Under the pieces are notes generated by a model. The model did not search any database and had not been told where the DNA came from. It saw only the letters and a list, made by a program, of their open reading frames with translations. A stretch of 34,098 nt of DNA from Acidobacteriota bacterium (GTDB lineage Bacteria > Acidobacteriota > Polarisedimenticolia > J045), in the NCBI GenBank assembly GCA_003696075.1, contig RFHH01000181.1, positions 1 to 34,098 of the forward strand. Reading direction: 5' to 3'. The translations under genes and the position numbers were made by a program. Shown piece by piece: positions 22,254-29,980 of this stretch; positions within the stretch are counted from its first letter, which is position 1; every line of letters starts with the position of its first letter.

Positions 22254-24836
22254 TCATCCGCGCCGGTGGTGCCACGCCATGGCGAGAAGGCGGCGAAGCG
22301 GGGTCGGCCGCACTCCGCGGGCCCGGTTCTCGCGCCCGATCTCGAAGGCGAGCCGCCACTGCTCGGAGAGCACCGCCAGGGCCTCGCGCAGGCCGAACCG
22401 CGGGTCGTACACGTGGGTCGCCTCGGAGGTGACTCCGTTCAGCTCGATGATCCGGATCCCCTCTCCGCGTGCCAGGTCGGACTCCGACGGTGCCCGGACG
22501 TCGTAGCGCCCGAAGTGGAACCCCGGTACCCGGCGGCTGATCTCGTCGATCCGGCGCGACAGCTCCGGAGTGGCCAGCTCCGCTGCATCCTCGAACACGG
22601 CCCCGCGGCAATGGGTGCCCAGCTCGACCAGGCGGACCCGCTCGCCCGCCGCCGGGACATCGTCCAGCCGGCCGGCGTTGGCGGCGAAGTAGACGGGTGC
22701 CAGGGCGACGGCGCGGGGATCGTCGAGGATCAGCCTCTCCAGCGTGCGGCGGCCGTCGCCCACGACCTCCGGCAGCCTCTTGCGCGTGACGGAGAAGAGG
22801 AACCCCCTCTCCTCTCCGGGGCGCCGGACGTAAAACAGCCCGAACTCGACCCCCGGCACGTACTCCTGCACGATCAGCGCCTCGCCGTCATCGAGGATGC
22901 GGCGGCGGGCCTGGTCGAGGTCGTGGCAGATCCGGACGCCGTATCCGCGCTCGCCGACATCCGGCTTGACGACCACCGGCGGTCCCCCGACGGCGGCGGC
23001 CGCCGCTTCCAGGGCGCGCAGCCGATCTTCTTTCCCGCCGGGCGGGATCAACCGGAAGCGCGCCACGGGAGCGCCGGCGCGTTCCAGGGCCGCGAGGATC
23101 CCGCTCTTGGACTCGCCGACGAATCCGCCCGCCTCGATGCACGGGTTGGCGGCGGTGAACACCGTGAGGCCGCCGTACCGCCAGGCGTGGTGGAGCAGGC
23201 GCGGGGCGAGAAGGCCGTAGATCACCCACGCCGGCCAGAACTCCCAGCGACGGAGGCGGAGAAACCACCCGGCGAGCCGGCGCCTGCCCCGGTGGGTCGC
23301 CGCGGCCGCCGCGAGCCTTCCGGCGAGGACGAGGGCGGCGACCGCCGCCACGATTCCGGCCAGCCCCACCCGGCGCGCCGCCAGCAGCGGTGCGAGGAAC
23401 GGCCGCCCGGCGAGCGCTGCCCCGCCCACCACGAGCGGCGTCCACAGCGCGGCCGCCGCGAAGAAGTAGAGAACGAACGCACCCGCCCCGGCCCCCGCGA
23501 CACCGGCGGAGAAGTAGACCGGCAGCCGGGCTCCGGGAAGGAACCGTGCCGCGAAGATCGCCGCGGGACCGCGGCGTTCGAACCAGGCCCGCGCCCGCTC
23601 CACCTGATCGGCTCGGATCAGCCAACGGAGCGGCGGCCGCCGGAGGGCGGGGCGCCCCAGCAGGCGCCCGGCCGCGAACAGTCCGAGGTCGCCGATCGCG
23701 ATTCCGGCGAAGCAGGCGAGCGTGCCGGGAAGGAATCGAATCCGTCCGGCCGCGATGAGCGCCCCCGTGGCGAGGCATGTCAGATCCTCGCTGGCCAGCG
23801 TCGCCGCCGCGATGAGCGCGGAAAGCACGACGAGCGCCAGGCCGGACGCCGGAGGGACCCGCGTCGGGTCGAAGGGACGCTCCGACATCGCCACGCGGTT
23901 CGGATCGGCCGTGGCGCGCACCGCGGCCAGACCGCCGTCCACCCGGTCGAGGAAGTCCTTCAGGACGGTGGCGATCCGGCCGGGGTGCCGGAAGACGGTG
24001 AAGTGATCCCCCTCGTCGAGCAGCAGCTCGCTCTGGGGCAGGAGCCGGTGATGCTCCAGCGCGGCGGCGGCGGGAACCAGGGGATCGGCCTTGCCGTGGA
24101 CGATCAGGGCGGGGCCGCTCCAGCGCCTCAGGGCCGCCCGGAGCGGCCGCTGGTCGCTCTCGTAGAAGGTGCGCGCGTAGGAGACGACCGGAAAGGTCCG
24201 ATCGAGCAGCCCCATGTGGGGGGTGAACGCGCGGAGCGACCACAAGGCGGCCAGTTGCAGCCCGTGGAGCGCGTGGTTCAGCCGCGCGTCCCCGAGGAGC
24301 TCGAGTTCCTGAACGCCCGTCGCCGAGAGCAGGGTGAGCGAGGCCACCCGCTCCGGAAAGCGGTCCGCCAGCAGGATCGCCACCGCGCCGCCGAGACTGT
24401 AGCCGACGGCGTGCACGCGCTCGATTCCGAGCGCATCCAGCCACGCGCCGAGGCGCAACGCATCCGCCTCGATCGACAGGTCGCAAGGCTCCCGCTCGCT
24501 CGCCCCGTGTCCCGGCAGGTCCGGCGCGAGCACACGCCGGGAGCCCGCCAGGCGCTCCGCGAGGCCGGAGAGCCCCCGGGCGTCGCCGGGGCTTCCGTGG
24601 ATCAGCAGGACGGGAGGGCCGGGGGGGCCGGGGCGGTCGGTCCAGGCGATGTGCGAAACGCCCGTGCACCCGGTTCCGGCCTCACGCTCGTCGATGACCG
24701 CGACGCGCTGCCCCGGCCTCGGCGGTCCCCAACCCGGCAGGAAGGCCCGGACCGCCGTCGACAGGGCGAGGGCCGCCAGGTAGGCGAGGGCGGCCGCGCG
24801 CCGGGCGCGCTTCCGGAAACGGGAGCGGCCGCTCAC
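22254..24836 (-). CDS. Three-part fusion: alpha/beta hydrolase - VTT (DedA) - ATP-grasp
   Basis: 860 aa. The GTG start at 24836 overlaps the TGA of the NRDE gene (GTGA), fixing the start. Residues about 10-35 are a basic plus hydrophobic segment (anchor). Residues 75-305 are an alpha/beta hydrolase: LLIHGSPGDARG, nucleophile GYSLGGA (S147), HGKADPLVP, and a histidine in EGDHFTVF. Residues about 325-540 are a multi-pass VTT/SNARE-associated (DedA) domain with AIFAARFLPGARLP and FSAGVAG, the family's Arg-Pro-Arg-Ala-Gly motif. Residues about 560-860 are an ATP-grasp ligase: NPCIEAGGFVGESKSG, VVVKPDVGERGYGVRI (about 613-628), IVQEYVPGVEFGLFY, and the metal-binding RIIELNGVTSE near 799. I do not know a characterised protein of this architecture. 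See findings. Confidence 0.9.
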   Translation of the reverse strand: MSGRSRFRKRARRAAALAYLAALALSTAVRAFLPGWGPPRPGQRVAVIDEREAGTGCTGVSHIAWTDRPGPPGPPVLLIHGSPGDARGLSGLAERLAGSRRVLAPDLPGHGASEREPCDLSIEADALRLGAWLDALGIERVHAVGYSLGGAVAILLADRFPERVASLTLLSATGVQELELLGDARLNHALHGLQLAALWSLRAFTPHMGLLDRTFPVVSYARTFYESDQRPLRAALRRWSGPALIVHGKADPLVPAAAALEHHRLLPQSELLLDEGDHFTVFRHPGRIATVLKDFLDRVDGGLAAVRATADPNRVAMSERPFDPTRVPPASGLALVVLSALIAAATLASEDLTCLATGALIAAGRIRFLPGTLACFAGIAIGDLGLFAAGRLLGRPALRRPPLRWLIRADQVERARAWFERRGPAAIFAARFLPGARLPVYFSAGVAGAGAGAFVLYFFAAAALWTPLVVGGAALAGRPFLAPLLAARRVGLAGIVAAVAALVLAGRLAAAAATHRGRRRLAGWFLRLRRWEFWPAWVIYGLLAPRLLHHAWRYGGLTVFTAANPCIEAGGFVGESKSGILAALERAGAPVARFRLIPPGGKEDRLRALEAAAAAVGGPPVVVKPDVGERGYGVRICHDLDQARRRILDDGEALIVQEYVPGVEFGLFYVRRPGEERGFLFSVTRKRLPEVVGDGRRTLERLILDDPRAVALAPVYFAANAGRLDDVPAAGERVRLVELGTHCRGAVFEDAAELATPELSRRIDEISRRVPGFHFGRYDVRAPSESDLARGEGIRIIELNGVTSEATHVYDPRFGLREALAVLSEQWRLAFEIGRENRARGVRPTPLRRLLAMAWHHRRG

Positions 24837-25582
24837 GCGCCGCGCGGGGAGGCCTGCGGGAGCCGCCGCAGGGGAAGGGTCCGGGGCGGGCCGAGCTCCG
24901 TGCGGCACGGGGGGCCCGGGGCGTACCACATCCGTGCCACGTCGCGCTCCACCGAGACGCGGGTCAGGCTGACCGTCCTGGCGTCCGGCCGGTGCATGCA
25001 GACCGAATAGGGGCCGATCTCCGGCTCGTGGCTCCGGTGGTACTCGAAGAGCCGGTTCGGATCGCGGCGGCCCGACGGGCCCAACCGCCGGAAGAGACGG
25101 CGCCGCGAGAGGGTCACCCCGGCCGGGTCGACGGACGAGGAGACCACCGGCTCGGCGTCCCAAGCGAGCGTGCTGCGGGCGACCCCGCGGCCGTCGTAGA
25201 GGACCATCAGCGGCGGGCTGCCGTGCTGGAAAAGGACGAGGCGGAAGGGACGGAACCGCCGGGCCACCCCTTCCGTGACCGCGCCGGCCGCTTCGGCGGC
25301 GGAGCGGCAGGCGGCCAGGGCGACGACGAGCCGGCCCCGGCTCTCCAAACCGCTCTCGACGGCACCCTCCGTCCCCTCGTAGTGGTTGAGCAGGCACAGG
25401 ACGAGGCCCGCCTCGTTGACGGCGATCCAGGTGCCGCCGCTCTCCCCGTCGATCGGCGCGAGGAACCGCAGCGGTCCGGGGTGGACGCTCGGCGGAAGCG
25501 CCGCCTTCCTGTCACGCCGCTCATCCCGATTGAAGAAGAGCTCGAAACCCTCGGGCCGGTCGACGAAGCTCAGCGTGCACAT
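24833..25582 (-). CDS. NRDE (TANGO2-like) family protein
   Basis: 249 aa. It begins MCTLSF, so methionine removal would expose C2 as an N-terminal nucleophile, and carries the family-defining NRDE within FFNRDERRDR (N18-E21), then GGTWIAVNEAGLVLCLLNHY. NRDE proteins are predicted Ntn-hydrolase folds; human TANGO2 is tied to lipid/CoA or heme metabolism, and bacterial members are mostly uncharacterised. Overlaps the fusion gene downstream by 4 bp and starts 6 bp after the DinB gene, so clearly in the operon. No signal peptide. Confidence 0.9.
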   Translation of the reverse strand: MCTLSFVDRPEGFELFFNRDERRDRKAALPPSVHPGPLRFLAPIDGESGGTWIAVNEAGLVLCLLNHYEGTEGAVESGLESRGRLVVALAACRSAAEAAGAVTEGVARRFRPFRLVLFQHGSPPLMVLYDGRGVARSTLAWDAEPVVSSSVDPAGVTLSRRRLFRRLGPSGRRDPNRLFEYHRSHEPEIGPYSVCMHRPDARTVSLTRVSVERDVARMWYAPGPPCRTELGPPRTLPLRRLPQASPRGA

Positions 25583-25588
25583 CGTCCG

Positions 25589-26101
25589 TCAACGCTCACT
25601 CCAGGACTCGAGCGTCGATGGGGCGACGCCGAAGGTCTCCGGGACGGCGCAGCCCCAGGAACGCAGGACGAGCGCGACGATGGCGAAGTGGTGCACCGTG
25701 TGCGACAGCAGGAATTGGAGCTCCCGTCCCACGCTCGACGGCTGCCAGGCTCGCTCCGGATCGGAGCCCGACTCGGCGCGAACGAGCAGCGGCGTCTCGG
25801 TGCCGATGTCCCGGAGTTCGCGCAGCGAGTGCACGGTGCGGCGGATCCGCGCCAGAGCGCGCTGCGGGTCGGTCTCCTCGGCGGCGTCCCGGCGCCGCCG
25901 GTCGTAGTCGACTCGCCGGTCACCGATCCCGGCGAAGAAGCGCTCGTAGAAATCGATGCCGTGGCGGAAGTGCGCCCCGACGGTGGCCCGCTGGCCAGGG
26001 ATGGGGCGCGAGTAGGTGGCGGCGTCGAGCGAGCGGATCAGCGCCTCCCCCTGCCTGAGCACCTCCACGTTGCGCCCGATCAGGCCGTTCCGGGAAGGCA
26101 T
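25589..26101 (-). CDS. DinB-fold protein
   Basis: 170 aa four-helix DinB/YfiT-like protein. Candidate metal-binding histidines: H44 and H47 in VGAHFRHGIDFYERF and H134, H137, H138 in LSHTVHHFAIVAL. DinB-fold proteins include metal-dependent thiol transferases (bacillithiol, mycothiol) and enzymes of unknown reaction. It overlaps the PlsC gene by 22 bp and is followed by NRDE after 6 bp. The placement inside an acyltransferase/ligase operon suggests it acts on an intermediate of that pathway, but nothing in the sequence says which. Confidence 0.88.
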   Translation of the reverse strand: MPSRNGLIGRNVEVLRQGEALIRSLDAATYSRPIPGQRATVGAHFRHGIDFYERFFAGIGDRRVDYDRRRRDAAEETDPQRALARIRRTVHSLRELRDIGTETPLLVRAESGSDPERAWQPSSVGRELQFLLSHTVHHFAIVALVLRSWGCAVPETFGVAPSTLESWSER

Positions 26102-26871
26102 CGCTCCTCACTCCTTTCCTCGCTCAGGCCGAGGGCCTCGCAGACATCGTCTCTCAGCTCCGAGGCCAGCTGTTTCCGGTCCGGGCCGGTGCGCGCGGGC
26201 CGGTAGCGGACGGCGGCGGTGAATCCCCGCAGTCCCAACAGCCTCCACAGGTGCGGGGCCATCACGGCGTCGCCCCACCAGCAGACGGCCTCTCCGGCGG
26301 GAGGGTCGCCAGGCGCCGTTTCGTACCGGATCGCGGCGGGCTGCACCGGAAGGCCGCGGCGGATCGCTGCGTCGAGCAGCGGGGAACGGAACGGCAGCAC
26401 CCGGTCCCCCGCGGTGCTGGTCCCCTCGGGGAAGAACGCCACCCTGAACCCGGCGTCCAGCACCGCTCCCATCTGCGCCAGAGCCCGCTTCAGATCGCTC
26501 ATCCGCGCGCGGTCGATGAAGATCGTTCCGGCCAGGCGCGTGATCGGCCCGAGGAGGGGCCACCGCGCCACCGGCGCCTTCGCGACGAAGATCGCCGGAG
26601 AGGTGGCCCCGAGGGCGATCACGTCCATGTACGAAAGGTGGTTCGCTACCAGGAGCACCGGCGGCGCCGCCGGGGAGCCGTCCGGTTCGATCCGCATCCC
26701 GGAGATCCGCGCCACCGCCCGGCACCATCGCCGAAACTGGTCCAGCCGCCGTCGCAACCTGTCCTCGTCGCGGCGGGCCGAGACGAGGCGCGCCGAGAGA
26801 ACCGCGGCATGGTAACCGGTCACCGCGGCGAGTGCGAGAATCCGCAGCAAGGCTCGGAGATGACCGCGCAT
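26080..26871 (-). CDS. PlsC-type 1-acyl-glycerol-3-phosphate / lyso-lipid O-acyltransferase
   Basis: 263 aa. Starts 8 bp after the stop of the OlsB-like gene; N-terminal membrane segment (ILALAAVTGYHAAVLSA). Acyltransferase block I is NHLSYMD (H78xxxxD83), block III FPEGTS (about 145-150) with downstream block IV-like VQPAAIRY. It would transfer an acyl chain to a lyso-lipid hydroxyl at the inner membrane. In ornithine-lipid synthesis OlsB makes the N-acyl product and OlsA, a PlsC-family enzyme, adds the second chain; the adjacent OlsB-like gene makes that role more likely than general phosphatidic acid synthesis. Confidence 0.9.
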   Translation of the reverse strand: MRGHLRALLRILALAAVTGYHAAVLSARLVSARRDEDRLRRRLDQFRRWCRAVARISGMRIEPDGSPAAPPVLLVANHLSYMDVIALGATSPAIFVAKAPVARWPLLGPITRLAGTIFIDRARMSDLKRALAQMGAVLDAGFRVAFFPEGTSTAGDRVLPFRSPLLDAAIRRGLPVQPAAIRYETAPGDPPAGEAVCWWGDAVMAPHLWRLLGLRGFTAAVRYRPARTGPDRKQLASELRDDVCEALGLSEERSEERCLPGTA

Positions 26872-26879
26872 CGCGTGGC

Positions 26880-27680
26880 TCACTCGAAGAAGCGCCGGAA
26901 GTCGCCGGAGGGCATCCGCGTCACGTCGAAGAGGACGAGGAAGTCGATCGTCTTGAACCGCCGGTCGATCGCCGGGAGGCTGCAGACTTTCGCGCCGTAC
27001 CTCAGGTAGACCCGGAACAGCGGCGGCAACTCGCACCGCTCCCCGCCGGCCGCGGACGGTCCATCGCATCCGAACCCCGGCCGCGGATGGACGAGGTACT
27101 CGGGATGCATATGGCCGCCCCGCCGCAGGTGGGCCAGCGCACGGGCACCGTCCGCCGGATCCTGGCTCGTCAGCGAGCAGCAGCCGAACAGGAAGCGCTT
27201 GCCGGACCGGCGCACGTAGCGGGCGAGGCCGCGCCACAGCAGGAACAGGACCTGGTGATTCCGGTGCTCGCGCGCCACGCAGGCGCGGCTCAGCTCGATC
27301 GCGTCCTCGAGGAGCGCCGCCGGAAATCCGGACAGATCGAACTCGGAAGCGGAGTAGAAGCCGCGATGCCGCGCCGCCATCGCGCTCGTCTGCAGGCGGT
27401 AGGTGCCGGCCAGCGCTCCGGTCCTCCGGTCCTCGACCATGAGGTGATGGCATCCGGGATCGTACTCGTCCAGATCGCGCCCGGTGGCCCAGGACTCGTC
27501 GAGACCCTCTCCCAGCTCCAGGTTGAACACGGCGAACCGCAGCCGGGCCACCCGGTCGAGGTCGGCGGGGGTCCGCGCGAAGCGAACCTCGAACCGCGGG
27601 TGCGACCGGTCGGGTTCGGGAAGCAGCTCCGGGAAGGCCGGGTAGTCGGTCCGGGCCGCCGTTCCAGTTTCGCTCTCCAT
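26880..27680 (-). CDS. OlsB/hemolysin-like GNAT N-acyltransferase
   Basis: 266 aa. First gene of the operon; ATG with GGAGG four to five bases upstream. Matches the OlsB/'putative hemolysin' GNAT group: LRFAVFNLELGEGL, HHLMVEDRRTGALAGTYRLQ, EFDLSGFPAALLEDAIELSRACV, LLWRGLARY, FGCCSLTSQDPA and the C-terminal YLRYGAKVCSLPAIDRRFKT followed by IDFLVLFDV. OlsB transfers a 3-hydroxyacyl chain from ACP to the alpha-amino group of ornithine; relatives make glycine, lysine or glutamine lipids. The amino-acid acceptor here cannot be inferred. A -10-like GATAAT lies 24 bp upstream of the ATG. Confidence 0.9.
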   Translation of the reverse strand: MESETGTAARTDYPAFPELLPEPDRSHPRFEVRFARTPADLDRVARLRFAVFNLELGEGLDESWATGRDLDEYDPGCHHLMVEDRRTGALAGTYRLQTSAMAARHRGFYSASEFDLSGFPAALLEDAIELSRACVAREHRNHQVLFLLWRGLARYVRRSGKRFLFGCCSLTSQDPADGARALAHLRRGGHMHPEYLVHPRPGFGCDGPSAAGGERCELPPLFRVYLRYGAKVCSLPAIDRRFKTIDFLVLFDVTRMPSGDFRRFFE

Positions 27681-27703
27681 TCGCCCTCCGAAAGGGTGAC
27701 CGC

Positions 27704-27714
27704 ATTATCGGCCC
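27704..27714 (-). promoter_or_regulatory. -10 element of the acyltransferase operon, shared with csp
   Basis: Minus-strand GATAAT (27704-27709) preceded by GGGCC, placing the start site about 18 bases before the OlsB-like ATG. The eleven bases are identical to those of the cold-shock promoter (14383-14393). No good -35 is seen (GTGCCT at 17 bp). Confidence 0.5.
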
Positions 27715-27753
27715 GTGCCCGGCCCGAGGCACACCGAGTTCCTCCGGGGGCGG

Positions 27754-27782
27754 TTGGAAGCCGCGGAGCGATGCCCTACAGT
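27754..27782 (+). promoter_or_regulatory. Candidate promoter of the DPP-IV-like gene
   Basis: TTGGAA (27754-27759), 17-bp spacer, TACAGT (27777-27782); 4/6 matches each, about 35 bases before the ATG. It lies back to back with the operon promoter 27704-27714 in the same 136-bp divergent region. Confidence 0.45.
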
Positions 27783-27816
27783 CGCGTCACACCGGAACCC
27801 TCCCGAGGAGACGACC

Positions 27817-29973
27817 ATGCGCCGTGCCTTGCTGATCGCGTTGTCGCTCGCGGCCCTGCCCGGGACCGCCGAACCCGCGGCCCCTATAGACCCTGCGCTG
27901 ATCGGCGCCGAGGGGGCCGAGGGGCGGCGGCCGCGCGGCTTCGTCTGGAGCGAGGACGGGGCGAGACTCGCCTTCCTCTACGACGGCGCCGGGGGCGACG
28001 CCGTCTACGTCACCGACGTCGGCACCGGGCGGACCGCGAAAGAGCTGGAGGCGTCGTCGCTGGAGGCCGGAGGGAAGAGAGCCGACCGCATCGACGCCGT
28101 CCTCTGGTCGCCGGCCGGAGAGTCGCTGCTCCTGCGGGCCGGAGGCGACCTCTTCCTCCATCCGCTCGGGCAGAGCGACTCTCGCCCGCTGACCCGCACG
28201 CGCGCCGAAGAGAAGGATCCCAAGTTCTCGCCCGACGGGACCCGCATCGCGTACGTCCGCGACGGGAATCTGTTCCTGATCGATCTCGCCGAAGGCGAGG
28301 AGCGCGCGCTCACCCGCGACGGTCGCCCCGGCGCGGTGCTCAACGGCGACACCGACTGGGTGTACTGGGAAGAAATCTGGGGGCGTGACGCCACCGGATT
28401 CTGGTGGAGTCCGGACGGGCGGCGGATCGCCTTCTACCGCTTCGACGACACGGCGGTCGACGCGTTCCCCATCGCGGGAGTCGAACGTCCCTATCCGCGT
28501 GTCCGCTGGCAGAAGTACCCGGCGGCGGGGCGCATCAACCCCGCCGTGCGGGTGGGTGTTCTCGACCTGGACACGGGCGGCATCGTCTACGCCGACACGG
28601 GAAACCGGGACGCCTACCTCGCCCGGGTCGCCTGGGAGCCGGACGGCAGAGCCCTCGACATTCTGCGGCTCGACCGGGAGCAGACGACCCTGACGCTGCT
28701 CCGCTGCGACCCGGAATCGGGCGAGTGCAAGCCCCTGATCGAGGAGAGCCATCCCACCTGGGTCAACGTGGAGAAGGACTTTCTCGTGCTTCCGGATGGA
28801 CGGTTCGTGTGGGGTTCGGAGCGGAGCGGCCGGCGGCGTCTTTATCTCTACTCCCGCGACGGGAACTTGCTGCATCCGCTCACCCCGCCGGACCGGATCG
28901 TCACCTCCCTCGACGGTTTCGACCGGGGCAGCGGCGAGATCGTGTACACCGCCACGGGGAAGGGCGAGCTGGGCGCCACGGTGCGGCATGTCTTCCGCGT
29001 CCCGGTGGACCGCCCCGTCCCGGTCGCGGTCACGGACGGGGACGGCTGGCACCGGGCGTGGCCGTCGCCGCGAGGCGGACACTTCGTGCACTCCTTCAGC
29101 GACGCCGACCATCCGCCGCGGATCGAGCTGATCCGCGGCGACGGCTCCGCGGTGGCCCTGCCGTCTTCGCCGCCGCAATTCGATCCCGACGCGCTACCCC
29201 GGTGGCGCTTCCTGACGATTCCAGGACCGGAAGGGCTGCGGTTGCCCGCGATGCTGCTCGAGCCGGAGACGCTCGAGCCGGGGAGCCGGCATCCGGCCAT
29301 CATGTATCACTACGGAGGGCCGGGCTCGCAGGTGGTCGCCCGCCGCTGGTCCGGGCGCGGCCGGGGCTTGTGGCACAAGATGATGGCCCAGCGCGGGTTC
29401 CTCGTCCTGAGCGTGGACAACGCGGCATCGATCCACTTCGGCAAGTCGGGAGAGGATCGGATCCACCGGCGGTTCGGGGAGGTGAACCTCGCAGCGCAGC
29501 TCGCGGGGGTGAGATTCCTCGCCTCGCTTCCCTACGCCGACACGGCGCGGATCGGTCTGTGGGGCTGGTCGGGCGGCGGCGCGAACACCCTCTACTGCCT
29601 GCTGCACCGGCCCGGGGTCTGGCGGGCCGGCGTGGCGGGGGCTCCCGTGACCGACTGGACCCTCTACGACACGATCTGGACCGAGCGGTATCTCGACAGT
29701 CCGGCGGACAACGAGGACGGCTACCGCGAGTCCTCGCCGATCAGCCACGCGGCGGACCTCGCCGATGCCTTGCTGATCGTCCACGGGACGGCCGACGACA
29801 ACGTCCACATGCTGAACACGCTAGCGTTCGTCGGCGAGCTGGTCGAGGCCGGCAAGCCGTTCGAAATGGCGATCTATCCGGGGCAGAAGCACGGTTTCCG
29901 CGGCGCCGCTCTCCGCCACTTTTACGCGCGGATGACGGAGTTCTTCGAGCGGCACCTGGCCGCCGGCCGGTAG
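27817..29973 (+). CDS. Dipeptidyl-peptidase IV-like serine peptidase (S9B), secreted
   Basis: 718 aa from ATG 27817 (GAGGAG six bases upstream), with signal peptide LLIALSLAALPGTAEPA. An N-terminal eight-bladed-type propeller (about 30-440) contains DWVYWEEIWGR, whose two Glu residues correspond to those that hold the substrate N-terminus in DPP-IV. The C-terminal alpha/beta hydrolase domain has the catalytic triad S585 (GWSGGGANT), D660 (GTADDNVH) and H692 (KHGF), and the MYHYGGPGSQ oxyanion-side loop. Predicted to remove Xaa-Pro or Xaa-Ala dipeptides from peptide N-termini in the periplasm. The elbow reads GWSGGG rather than the usual GWSYGG. Convergent with the acyl-CoA synthetase (7-bp gap). 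Confidence 0.94.
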   Translation: MRRALLIALSLAALPGTAEPAAPIDPALIGAEGAEGRRPRGFVWSEDGARLAFLYDGAGGDAVYVTDVGTGRTAKELEASSLEAGGKRADRIDAVLWSPAGESLLLRAGGDLFLHPLGQSDSRPLTRTRAEEKDPKFSPDGTRIAYVRDGNLFLIDLAEGEERALTRDGRPGAVLNGDTDWVYWEEIWGRDATGFWWSPDGRRIAFYRFDDTAVDAFPIAGVERPYPRVRWQKYPAAGRINPAVRVGVLDLDTGGIVYADTGNRDAYLARVAWEPDGRALDILRLDREQTTLTLLRCDPESGECKPLIEESHPTWVNVEKDFLVLPDGRFVWGSERSGRRRLYLYSRDGNLLHPLTPPDRIVTSLDGFDRGSGEIVYTATGKGELGATVRHVFRVPVDRPVPVAVTDGDGWHRAWPSPRGGHFVHSFSDADHPPRIELIRGDGSAVALPSSPPQFDPDALPRWRFLTIPGPEGLRLPAMLLEPETLEPGSRHPAIMYHYGGPGSQVVARRWSGRGRGLWHKMMAQRGFLVLSVDNAASIHFGKSGEDRIHRRFGEVNLAAQLAGVRFLASLPYADTARIGLWGWSGGGANTLYCLLHRPGVWRAGVAGAPVTDWTLYDTIWTERYLDSPADNEDGYRESSPISHAADLADALLIVHGTADDNVHMLNTLAFVGELVEAGKPFEMAIYPGQKHGFRGAALRHFYARMTEFFERHLAAGR

Positions 29974-29980
29974 AGAAGCC

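Noticed and set aside
22254-27680. DinB plus ATP-grasp plus NRDE operon as a toxin-antitoxin or defence island
   Set aside because: The two acyltransferases and the VTT domain point to lipid chemistry; there is no nuclease, sensor or toxin signature.
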